Source of the DNA: Capnocytophaga leadbetteri | Lineage (GTDB): Bacteria > Bacteroidota > Bacteroidia > Flavobacteriales > Flavobacteriaceae | Assembly: GCF_003054025.1 (NCBI RefSeq) | Contig: NZ_QBKG01000014.1 | Span: forward strand, 1 to 57,170 | Reading direction: 5' to 3' | DNA length: 57,170 bases | In this document: positions 43,352 to 50,887 of the stretch, piece by piece | Layout: each line of letters starts with the position of its first letter | Position numbering within the stretch: position 1 is the first letter of the stretch | Notes under the pieces: generated by a model | Seen by the model: the letters and a program-made list of their open reading frames with translations, nothing else | Databases searched by the model: none | Told to the model about the DNA's origin: nothing | Position numbers and translations under genes: made by a program

Positions 43352-44521
43352 ATGAAGAAACTTATTTTTATCGCGATGGCGATGCTTTCGGCTTTTGCAG
43401 TTACTAACTGCACACCTGACCAACAAAAAGAATTACTTGCTAAGATAGCTAACCAGACACTTAGAGGAGAAGGAGCACCTGCTCCTGAATTAGGTGTTAT
43501 TGGTAATTATTATTTCGATGAGAAGAACTCAGACCTCTATGGGCCTAAAACCGCTGAAGGTTGGGGTACCCCTGTGAGTCTTAAAGACTTTAAGGGAGCT
43601 AAGGGCGATAAAGGAGATCCTGGAGCTAATGGTACTAAAATATACACAGGCGAAGGGAAACCTTCTGATGAAATAGGAGCGATAGGTGATTGGTATTTTG
43701 ATACTAAGACTAAAACTTTCTACGGGCCTAAAACAGATAAAGGATGGGGGGATAAAACTGCTGATATATCAGGAGGACAAAATAGTATCTCATCTAATGC
43801 CTACGAACTTAGTCCTGATAAGAAAAGATTATTACGATGGTTTGATAAGAATCTTACCAAGATAGATATGCAGGCAGATAAACAGCTAAGTAAAATAAAA
43901 TCAGTAGATCCGGCTGTGTTTGAGGATTATACTACTTTGAAAGAGGTTGTGTTGCCACAAGGTCTTGAAAATATAGGTAAGGAGGCTTTTAAAGGATGTA
44001 TTTCTTTAAAGAGTATTATTATTCCTAATAATGTAATAGAAATAGGAGTAGAGGCATTTGCAGAATGTAGTAGTTTAGCTACCATAACACTATCAAATAA
44101 ATTAGGAACAATAGGTAATTATGCTTTCGCTAACTGCGATTCTTTAAAACGTATAGTCTTACCTAATAGTGTGGTAAAAATAGGTAATGGAGCTTTTGAG
44201 CACTCTAAAGCATTAGAAACAATAGAAATGTCTAATAATGTAATTTCAATAGGGGAATATGCCTTTAATGAGTGTCGTTCATTAAAAAGCATTACAATAC
44301 CTAGTAGTGTTATAAAAATAGGGAAAAATATTTTTCATCATTCAGGATTAGAATCTATTACTTTTGAAGCTACAACTCCACCAAATTTAGAAAATTTGAT
44401 AGATAGTATACATGAGGTTTCTTTTCGTTTCAATTTTACTATTTATGTACCAGCTAATAGTTTAAATGCTTATAAAAGTAGTTGGAGTTGGACAGGTTTT
44501 ACAATTAAGGCTAAAGAGTAG
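43352..44521 (+). CDS. BspA-type leucine-rich repeat lipoprotein with collagen-like segment
   Basis: 389 aa. Signal peptide ends VTNC (Cys20), so probably lipid-anchored. Two related ~30-residue modules (GVIGNYYFDEKNSDLYGPKT and GAIGDWYFDTKTKTFYGPKT) flank a short collagen-like GAKGDKGDPGANG stretch. Residues ~195-360 are LRR_5 repeats of BspA type (IGKEAFKGCISLKSIIIPNN, IGNYAFANCDSLKRIVLPNS). Such proteins are surface-exposed and often bind host or bacterial partners. It has no T9SS sorting domain. The unknown 286-aa gene follows 37 bases later. Confidence 0.92.
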   Translation: MKKLIFIAMAMLSAFAVTNCTPDQQKELLAKIANQTLRGEGAPAPELGVIGNYYFDEKNSDLYGPKTAEGWGTPVSLKDFKGAKGDKGDPGANGTKIYTGEGKPSDEIGAIGDWYFDTKTKTFYGPKTDKGWGDKTADISGGQNSISSNAYELSPDKKRLLRWFDKNLTKIDMQADKQLSKIKSVDPAVFEDYTTLKEVVLPQGLENIGKEAFKGCISLKSIIIPNNVIEIGVEAFAECSSLATITLSNKLGTIGNYAFANCDSLKRIVLPNSVVKIGNGAFEHSKALETIEMSNNVISIGEYAFNECRSLKSITIPSSVIKIGKNIFHHSGLESITFEATTPPNLENLIDSIHEVSFRFNFTIYVPANSLNAYKSSWSWTGFTIKAKE

Positions 44522-44558
44522 AATTACGAAAATTTGTTAAACGTAAAAAATAATAAAA

Positions 44559-45419
44559 ATGGCATCATTAATAGGATCAATAAAAGGAACATTTGATGAA
44601 AGGAAAAAGATGATGTTTCCTGAGCCAAAAGGTATAATTGAGGGGTATACTCAAGTGTTTGATGGTACTGAGGACTATGTGAAAAATGGTTATCACCACA
44701 TAGAAATTGACCTTTCTGTTTTATTGGAAAAATGTGCAAATATTGCAGACCAATATAACGAACCTGATATTTTTGAAACTAGTCCTTATACATTTACTCC
44801 TCCCCAAACTCTCATAGAGTACTATGTAGCAAAGTATCTACGTAGCCAGTTAGATAAAGAACGATGGAATCTTCTTTTTAAGAAACCAATAAATGGGGTT
44901 GTTCACGATATTAGATTGGTTGAAAAAGAACTTCCTCAAACGGATGAAAATACTCCCAAAAGGATACAAAAACTTAGAACTATTATTATTGATTTATTTG
45001 CAGAACTGTGGTTATTCCCACTATTTAATTCTCGTTTTATTCAGAGTAGAGAAGCAGAAATTCCTGCAATCACTCTTGATGAGCTTGTAGCAAAAATTAA
45101 GTCAAAAATGGAAGCTTCGGGTGTTACCCCTGAAAATTTTTTTGTTGTTTTAACCGTTTTGCCTATAACTAATGGTGGAGAGGAGATTGATTTAGATGAG
45201 CTTGCTAAAAGATTAGGGATTCCAAGAAAGAACCTCCTTATTTATGTCGATATTGTAAAGCTATTTGAAGAACTTATTATAATGATCCGGTCATTAAAGA
45301 TTCTTTTTGAATCAGAAGAAGAAGATATTAAACATCAGGAAAAAATGAAGAATTTTATTTATATTGCGACGGTGATAGCAGCTCCTATAACGTTAGTGGA
45401 CTGCACCAAAGAAAAGTAA
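44559..45419 (+). CDS. hypothetical protein, 286 aa
   Basis: Not recognised. It has no N-terminal signal peptide. It is acidic and mostly helical, with a hydrophobic helical core around residues 145-160 (IIIDLFAELWLFPLF), a segment EEIDLDELAKRLGIPRKNL that looks like a small helix-turn-helix, and a C-terminal hydrophobic stretch (NFIYIATVIAAPITLVDC) that may tether it to the membrane. It lies 37 bases after the LRR lipoprotein gene and is probably co-transcribed with it. A terminator follows at 45535. Confidence 0.72.
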   Translation: MASLIGSIKGTFDERKKMMFPEPKGIIEGYTQVFDGTEDYVKNGYHHIEIDLSVLLEKCANIADQYNEPDIFETSPYTFTPPQTLIEYYVAKYLRSQLDKERWNLLFKKPINGVVHDIRLVEKELPQTDENTPKRIQKLRTIIIDLFAELWLFPLFNSRFIQSREAEIPAITLDELVAKIKSKMEASGVTPENFFVVLTVLPITNGGEEIDLDELAKRLGIPRKNLLIYVDIVKLFEELIIMIRSLKILFESEEEDIKHQEKMKNFIYIATVIAAPITLVDCTKEK

Positions 45420-45534
45420 TTATAGAGGTACAAAAAGGGAATACTATCTATTAGCTATTGTAGTAATATAGAGTAGCACTTCCTTATAATCAGAGTTATA
45501 TAACTGCTAAATAACCTATAGCAACCTTAAAACT

Positions 45535-45568
45535 AAAGCACCGCTTACACAATGTTAAGCGGTGCTTT
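45535..45568. terminator. bidirectional terminator
   Basis: AAAGCACCGCTTA-cacaatgt-TAAGCGGTGCTTT between the convergent 286-aa and 71-aa genes. It shares its core with the terminator at 39746. Confidence 0.88.
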
Positions 45569-45573
45569 GGTTA

Positions 45574-45789
45574 TTAAACAGCTTCTGCTATTTTTATAGC
45601 ATTCAATCGTTCTGATACTTTTTTTATAGACTGATGTGTTTCTTTCATATCATTAAGAAAAAACTCGTAAATAAAAGACTGTTCTTTCTCAGTGGTGTAA
45701 GTATTTTTTAGTTGTAACAATCGGTCTTCAAAGTCTTTACTTCCAGAAAGAAGCATTAGGTTTTGTAAATCTTTTTTCAGTGTATCCAT
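45574..45789 (-). CDS. small hypothetical protein, 71 aa
   Basis: Helical, charged, likely coiled coil (MDTLKKDLQNLMLLSGSKDF ... MKETHQSIKKVSERLNAI). No domain recognised. It lies 18 bases after the 62-aa gene and reads with it from the promoter at 46023. Confidence 0.65.
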   Translation of the reverse strand: MDTLKKDLQNLMLLSGSKDFEDRLLQLKNTYTTEKEQSFIYEFFLNDMKETHQSIKKVSERLNAIKIAEAV

Positions 45790-45807
45790 TTTAATAACAG
45801 TTTTAGA

Positions 45808-45996
45808 TTAGTACTCATCACCTTCTATTGTTTTCCGTTTCTCTAATAATTTATGTAGGTCATCCAGCATTATATTAATTTGTATTTCTGTTTTTTCTGG
45901 GTGTTCCTCAAAAATTTTGATAAACTTTAAATAGTCGGACAGTTTCTTTTTTAGACGTTGAATTTCAATGTCAATTTCTTCTAATTCATCGTTCAT
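45808..45996 (-). CDS. small hypothetical protein, 62 aa
   Basis: Highly charged coiled-coil-like protein (MNDELEEIDIEIQRLKKKLS, then LHKLLEKRKTIEGDEY). First gene of a two-gene minus-strand unit with a consensus-like promoter. Both products are short, helical and without signal peptide, so they may form a complex; this is inferred from shape and pairing only. Confidence 0.62.
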   Translation of the reverse strand: MNDELEEIDIEIQRLKKKLSDYLKFIKIFEEHPEKTEIQINIMLDDLHKLLEKRKTIEGDEY

Positions 45997-46022
45997 AACT
46001 CTAATTGGTTTTTTTAATGCGA

Positions 46023-46053
46023 CAAAAATAATAAATTAAAACAGAATACACAA
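46023..46053 (-). promoter_or_regulatory. promoter of the small coiled-coil gene pair
   Basis: Minus strand TTG (46053-46051), 20-base spacer, TATTTTTG (46030-46023). Back to back with the lnt promoter; the two -33 boxes are two bases apart. Confidence 0.7.
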
Positions 46054-46055
46054 AT

Positions 46056-46086
46056 TTGCGCATTAACTAATAATTGCTTACTTTTG
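46056..46086 (+). promoter_or_regulatory. lnt operon promoter
   Basis: TTG (46056-46058), 20-base spacer, TACTTTTG (46079-46086), 20 bases before the lnt ATG. Confidence 0.75.
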
Positions 46087-46105
46087 GCACGTATTTTTAA
46101 ATCGT

Positions 46106-47710
46106 ATGAAAAAGAATATTTTATTAGCCTTATTGTCTGGGGGCTTGCTTGCTGGGTCGTGGGTTACTTATGGTTTTACTGCTCTGATATTCATTGCTTT
46201 AGTGCCTTTGTTGTTGATGGAATTGCGCGTTAGAACACGCTATCAGCACACCAAGCGGAAAGTATTTGCCCTTAGCTATTTGGCTTTTTTGGTGTGGAAT
46301 GTGCCTACTACTTGGTGGATATGGTATTCCACCCAAATAGGGGCTGTCTTTGCTATTTTGGCTAATACCTTGCTGATGACCATTACCTTTTTGTTGTATC
46401 ACCTTGTAGCTAAAAGGCTTTCAACAAAAGTATCGCTTATTTTTTTGGTCTGCATTTGGCTCTCTTTTGAGAAGTTTCACCTGTGGTGGGATGTCTCTTG
46501 GCCTTGGCTTAACTTAGGAAATGTCTTTTCTGAACAAATAACGTGGATACAATGGTACGAATATACAGGTGCTTTTGGGGGTACGCTATGGGTTTGGTTG
46601 GTGAATATAGTGCTTTTTATAGGAATAAAGGATTATTTATCGGATAAAAACCGTCCGCTACTTGCCAAAAGAGTAGGAGGGGCGACCCTTCTATTTGCTG
46701 TGCCGGTGCTTATTTCGTATTTTCAATACCAAAACTACTCCGAAGAGGGCAAAAAGACTATTAAAGCTATTGCTTTGCAGCCTAATATCGACCCTTATCA
46801 AGAGAAATATGACTTTAGTAATGCTAAAGTAGCGCAATTATTAGTACAATTGGCTGAGGTAAAGATGGATAAAGAAGTGAATTTTATCGTTACTCCTGAG
46901 ACTGTGTTTGCTGATAATGTGAAGTTGCAAGAACTGCCTTATACCCAAGAGGTGGCTATATTGCGCACTTTGGTATATCGCTATCCTCAGCTCAATTGGG
47001 TAGGGGGTACTGCTATGATTGAGTTCATTACTGATAAGGCGCGTACTACCTTGCAAAGCAACTACTTACCCCAATATAATATATGGTACAATGATTACAA
47101 CTCGGCTTTTCTGCTTAATAGTCGCCCTGAAGTGCCTTTGTATCACAAGAGTAAGTTAGTGGTAGCAGTAGAGAACTTCCCTTATCAGCAAGTGCTAAAG
47201 CCTATATTAGGCGAGACGCTAATCAATTTGGGTGGCACTGTGGCGCTTAAGACTACTCAGCCGGAGCGCACTGCTTTTGCAGGGGTAGGGACTGAGGGTA
47301 AAGCGGCACCTATCATTTGCTACGAGACGATTTATGGAGAGTTTGTAACCGATTATATCAAGAAAGGAGCTAACTTTTTGGCTATTCTCACTAACGATGC
47401 GTGGTGGCGCAATACGCAGGGACACAAGCAGTTGCTCAGCTATACTCGTTTGCGTGCTATTGAGACGCGCCGTAGTGTAGTGCGCAGTGCCAATACGGGT
47501 ATTTCGGCATTTATTAATGGTCGTGGCGAGGTACTGCAAACTCTACCCTATGGTGTGCAAGGCAGTCTGAAAGGCACTATTGCCCTTAATGAAGAAGTAA
47601 CTTTTTACGTGCGTATGGGCGATTACCTTGCGCGCATTGCGTATTTCTTGGCATTTTTTATTTTTTTAAGTGCTGTAGTAAAGCGCAGAGGGTTACTATC
47701 AAAGAACTAA
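46106..47710 (+). CDS. lnt: apolipoprotein N-acyltransferase
   Basis: 534 aa. Adds the third acyl chain to lipoproteins. N-terminal half has ~6 membrane helices (LLALLSGGLLAGSW, ALIFIALVPLLLMELR, AVFAILANTLLMTITFLLYH and others), one more at the C-terminus. The periplasmic nitrilase domain has Glu265 (TPETVF), Lys348 (YHKSKLV) and Cys405 (IICYETIYGE). First gene of lnt, HutH-like, fhs. Confidence 0.95.
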   Translation: MKKNILLALLSGGLLAGSWVTYGFTALIFIALVPLLLMELRVRTRYQHTKRKVFALSYLAFLVWNVPTTWWIWYSTQIGAVFAILANTLLMTITFLLYHLVAKRLSTKVSLIFLVCIWLSFEKFHLWWDVSWPWLNLGNVFSEQITWIQWYEYTGAFGGTLWVWLVNIVLFIGIKDYLSDKNRPLLAKRVGGATLLFAVPVLISYFQYQNYSEEGKKTIKAIALQPNIDPYQEKYDFSNAKVAQLLVQLAEVKMDKEVNFIVTPETVFADNVKLQELPYTQEVAILRTLVYRYPQLNWVGGTAMIEFITDKARTTLQSNYLPQYNIWYNDYNSAFLLNSRPEVPLYHKSKLVVAVENFPYQQVLKPILGETLINLGGTVALKTTQPERTAFAGVGTEGKAAPIICYETIYGEFVTDYIKKGANFLAILTNDAWWRNTQGHKQLLSYTRLRAIETRRSVVRSANTGISAFINGRGEVLQTLPYGVQGSLKGTIALNEEVTFYVRMGDYLARIAYFLAFFIFLSAVVKRRGLLSKN

Positions 47711-47726
47711 AGAAGCTATTATAGAG

Positions 47727-49124
47727 ATGGTACATTATATTTCTAATGAAGTACTCCTTTTGGAGCAGTTAGATACAATTATCAATACTGATGTGAAGCT
47801 CAAACTCTCTGAAGAGGCGGTGCTAAACATCGAAAAGTGTCATACTTTCTTCACTGAAAAGGTGAAAGATAGCTCATTGACCGAGGCCACGGAGCAGCAC
47901 TACACCCAATTGAGGCATTATGCTTGTGGAATAGGCGAGCGCCTGCCTTGCAAGTTAGTGAGGATAATGCTGTTTCTGAAAATTCAATCCTTTTCGTATG
48001 GATTTAGTGGGGTGCGTCTTGCTTTAGTACAGCGTCTTATTGATTTCTTCAACAGTGGGGTATACCCAGTGGTTTATTCTAAGGATATTCCTGATGAGCG
48101 CATCGCATTAGCACATCTCTCACTACCTCTGATAGGCGAAGGCGAGGTATGCATACAAAACAAAATCTATTCTGCGCAAGAGTTGGCTTCAAAATATGGT
48201 TGGGAGCCCTTACCTCTTAGTCAGCGTGAGGTAGATGCGTTGCTCAACGGCACGCAACTTACCACAGCCTATAGTGCGCACAACCTTATTGAGTCGCTTA
48301 AGCTTATAGAGTGGGCGGACTTTGTAGCTTCAGTTTCTACTCAAGTGTTTGGTGGCAATCTATCGGCTTTCTCAGAACTGATGCAGGTAGTACGCCCTCA
48401 CAAGGGGTTAGTAGAGACGGCACAGCACCTCCGCACGCTACTAAAAGACAGTACATTAGTAGATAGTCCTGAAGATTTTCAGAGTATGCCAGAAGCTTTC
48501 TGCTCTATTCCTCAGATACACGGAGCTGTACGCGAGGCTATTGCTGCTATTCGCAAGGTAGTAAAAACCGAGATAAACTCTGTAACCGATAACCCTATTC
48601 TCTTTCCTGAACAAGGCGAAATTATCTTTGGGGGCAACTCGCATACGTTACCTCTTTCCCTAAGTATGGATTTTCTCAGTATCACGCTCACCAGCTTAGG
48701 CAACATCTCCGAACGCCGTGTGTTTTACTTGCTTTCCAATGTTGGGAAAGATATAGAAACAGAGATTGATTACCCTATATTTCAGCGTATTATAGAGGGA
48801 ATACTCAATGAAAACCGCCGCCTTTCTACGCCTTCTAGCATAGAAAGTCCTATACTCTTTGAAAAAACGATAGATATAAAAGGGATGGGTGGTAGTTCGG
48901 CTATCAAATGCTCTCAAATAGTCAAAAATGTGATACAAATCATTGCTATTGAGCTTATCTTAGCTACTTCACTTTGGAAAAAGAAACCTCTTCGTTATCA
49001 TTCTTCTATATTTAAAGATTATCTTGATTTTATAGCAGAGGAAGGTAGCACAACTACACTTAAAAAGAATATTGAACAAACGCTACAGTTTTTCAATCAG
49101 TATAGAGAAAAAGTAGAAGATTAA
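47727..49124 (+). CDS. HutH/PAL-family protein without the MIO group: probable pseudoenzyme
   Basis: 465 aa, about 40 shorter than histidine ammonia-lyase. The fold is plain: RHYACGIGERLPCKLVRIML, YGFSGVRLALVQRLIDFFNS, LAHLSLPLIGEGEV, ALLNGTQLTTAY, SVTDNPILFPEQGEIIFGGN. Yet every catalytic piece known from bacterial HutH is gone. The MIO-forming Ala-Ser-Gly before LAHL is replaced by DIPDERIALAHL (residues 120-131), the Tyr of the TGFG loop is deleted, the DPYSLRCQPQ segment reads EAFCSIPQ, and the QEDH Glu is absent. It cannot work as a normal lyase. It is intact, 16 bases after lnt and 17 before fhs. It may be a regulator, a scaffold or an enzyme with new chemistry. Confidence 0.85.
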   Translation: MVHYISNEVLLLEQLDTIINTDVKLKLSEEAVLNIEKCHTFFTEKVKDSSLTEATEQHYTQLRHYACGIGERLPCKLVRIMLFLKIQSFSYGFSGVRLALVQRLIDFFNSGVYPVVYSKDIPDERIALAHLSLPLIGEGEVCIQNKIYSAQELASKYGWEPLPLSQREVDALLNGTQLTTAYSAHNLIESLKLIEWADFVASVSTQVFGGNLSAFSELMQVVRPHKGLVETAQHLRTLLKDSTLVDSPEDFQSMPEAFCSIPQIHGAVREAIAAIRKVVKTEINSVTDNPILFPEQGEIIFGGNSHTLPLSLSMDFLSITLTSLGNISERRVFYLLSNVGKDIETEIDYPIFQRIIEGILNENRRLSTPSSIESPILFEKTIDIKGMGGSSAIKCSQIVKNVIQIIAIELILATSLWKKKPLRYHSSIFKDYLDFIAEEGSTTTLKKNIEQTLQFFNQYREKVED

Positions 49125-49141
49125 GAAATAAATAAAATTTA

Positions 49142-50815
49142 ATGTTTATGACTGACTTAGAAATCGCCCAAAAGGCACAAATGCTTCCTATTAGAGAGGT
49201 AGCCAAGAAACTAAATATTAGTGAGGACGACCTCGACCCTTATGGCAAGTATAAAGCGAAACTACCCCTGCATCTTATCAATGCTGAGAAGATGAAAAAT
49301 AGCAAGTTAGTACTCGTTACTGCTATTACTCCTACCCCTGCAGGCGAGGGCAAAACTACTGTCAGCATCGGGCTTACAGAGGGGCTCAACAAGGTAGGCA
49401 AAAAAGCTATAGCCGTACTGCGCGAACCTTCTTTAGGGCCTGTATTTGGTATCAAAGGCGGAGCCGCTGGCGGTGGCTATTCGCAAGTAGTGCCTATGGA
49501 AGACATCAATCTACACTTCACAGGCGACTTTTCGGCTATTGAGAAGGCTAATAATCTTCTTTCAGCGGTTATTGACAATAATATACAAAGCAAAACCCAC
49601 AGCATCGGTATCGACCCGCGCACTGTAGTTTGGAAGCGCGTAATGGATATGAACGACCGCGCTCTCCGTCATATAGTGGTTGGCTTAGGGGGCAGCACTC
49701 ACGGTATACCTCGCGAAGATGGTTTTAATATCACTCCTGCTTCCGAGATTATGGCGATATTATGCCTCTCAGAGAACTTTTCTGACCTCAAAAGGCGTAT
49801 AGGCAATATCTATGTAGGCAAGAAGTTCGATGGCACTCCTGTTTTTGCACGCGACCTTAAGGTAGTGGGGGCTATGGCACTCTTGCTCAAAGAAGCTATC
49901 AAACCTAACCTTGTACAAACGCTTGAGAATAATCCCGCTATCCTACACGGTGGCCCTTTTGCTAGCATAGCGCAAGGTACAAACACGGTATTGGCTACCA
50001 AAATGGGGCTTTCATTAGGCGATTATGTAGTTACCGAAGCGGGCTTTGGGGCAGACCTCGGGGCAGAGAAATTCCTTAATATCAAATGTGTATCAGCAGG
50101 CTTAGCCCCTGATGCCGTGGTAGTGGTAGCTACTATTCGCGCGTTGCGTCATCACGGAGGCGCTAAAAAAGAGGAATACAACACTCCCGACTTGCAAAAA
50201 GTGAAACTTGGTATTGCTAATTTAGAAAAGCACATCGAAAATGTGCAACACTTCGGACTCAAAGCAGTAGTAGCCATTAACTATTTCCCACACGATAGTG
50301 AGGAGGAGATTGCTTATGTAAAAGAAGTATGTGCCAAAAAAGGGGTAGAAGCAGTGGTTAGCAAAGGCTTTAGTGAAGGAGGTAAGGGCACTGAAGAGCT
50401 TGCTCGTGCTGTAGTAGCCATTGCTGAAAGCGGCGAAAGTCATTTCGCGCCATTGTACTCTCACCAGGCAAGCATAGAGGATAAGATAACTACCGTAGCT
50501 ACTAAGATATATGGGGCAAGCAAAGTGAATTACAGCAGCAAAGCCCTTAGCCAGCTTAAGCAGATAAACAAGTTAGGCTTTGATAAATTACCGGTTTGTA
50601 TCGTCAAGACGCCCAAATCACTCAGCGATGACGAGAAAAAGCTCGCACGCCCTACTGATTTCGAGGTAACGGTACGCGAGTTTGAGTTCGCATCAGGGGC
50701 AGGCTTTGTAATCCCTATTTTGGGTGATACCGTTCGTATGCCGGGCTTACCTAGCGTACCCGCTGCCGAAGGTATGGATATAGATGATGAGGGCATCATC
50801 TCCGGACTCTCTTAA
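49142..50815 (+). CDS. fhs: formate-tetrahydrofolate ligase
   Basis: 557 aa, standard length. Makes 10-formyl-THF from formate, THF and ATP. P-loop TPTPAGEGKTTVSIGL, then LREPSLGPVFGIKGGAAGGG, DMNDRALRHIVVGLGG and FVIPILGDTVRMPGLPSVPA at the C-terminus. Third gene of the lnt operon, next to the HutH-like gene; a link to C1 units from histidine breakdown is tempting, but the HutH-like protein lacks its active site and no other hut gene is present. A terminator follows. Confidence 0.97.
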   Translation: MFMTDLEIAQKAQMLPIREVAKKLNISEDDLDPYGKYKAKLPLHLINAEKMKNSKLVLVTAITPTPAGEGKTTVSIGLTEGLNKVGKKAIAVLREPSLGPVFGIKGGAAGGGYSQVVPMEDINLHFTGDFSAIEKANNLLSAVIDNNIQSKTHSIGIDPRTVVWKRVMDMNDRALRHIVVGLGGSTHGIPREDGFNITPASEIMAILCLSENFSDLKRRIGNIYVGKKFDGTPVFARDLKVVGAMALLLKEAIKPNLVQTLENNPAILHGGPFASIAQGTNTVLATKMGLSLGDYVVTEAGFGADLGAEKFLNIKCVSAGLAPDAVVVVATIRALRHHGGAKKEEYNTPDLQKVKLGIANLEKHIENVQHFGLKAVVAINYFPHDSEEEIAYVKEVCAKKGVEAVVSKGFSEGGKGTEELARAVVAIAESGESHFAPLYSHQASIEDKITTVATKIYGASKVNYSSKALSQLKQINKLGFDKLPVCIVKTPKSLSDDEKKLARPTDFEVTVREFEFASGAGFVIPILGDTVRMPGLPSVPAAEGMDIDDEGIISGLS

Positions 50816-50833
50816 TACATAAACTACAAACAA

Positions 50834-50874
50834 AAAAAAGAGGCTGTACAAAACTTCTGTACAGCCTCTTTTTT
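50834..50874. terminator. bidirectional terminator
   Basis: AAAAAAGAGGCTGTACA...TGTACAGCCTCTTTTTT between the convergent fhs and tamL genes. Confidence 0.93.
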
Positions 50875-50887
50875 GTGTCTTTCGTCT

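Noticed and set aside
47727-49124. Working histidine ammonia-lyase feeding formimino groups to fhs
   Set aside because: The MIO motif and the other catalytic residues are missing, and no other hut gene is present.
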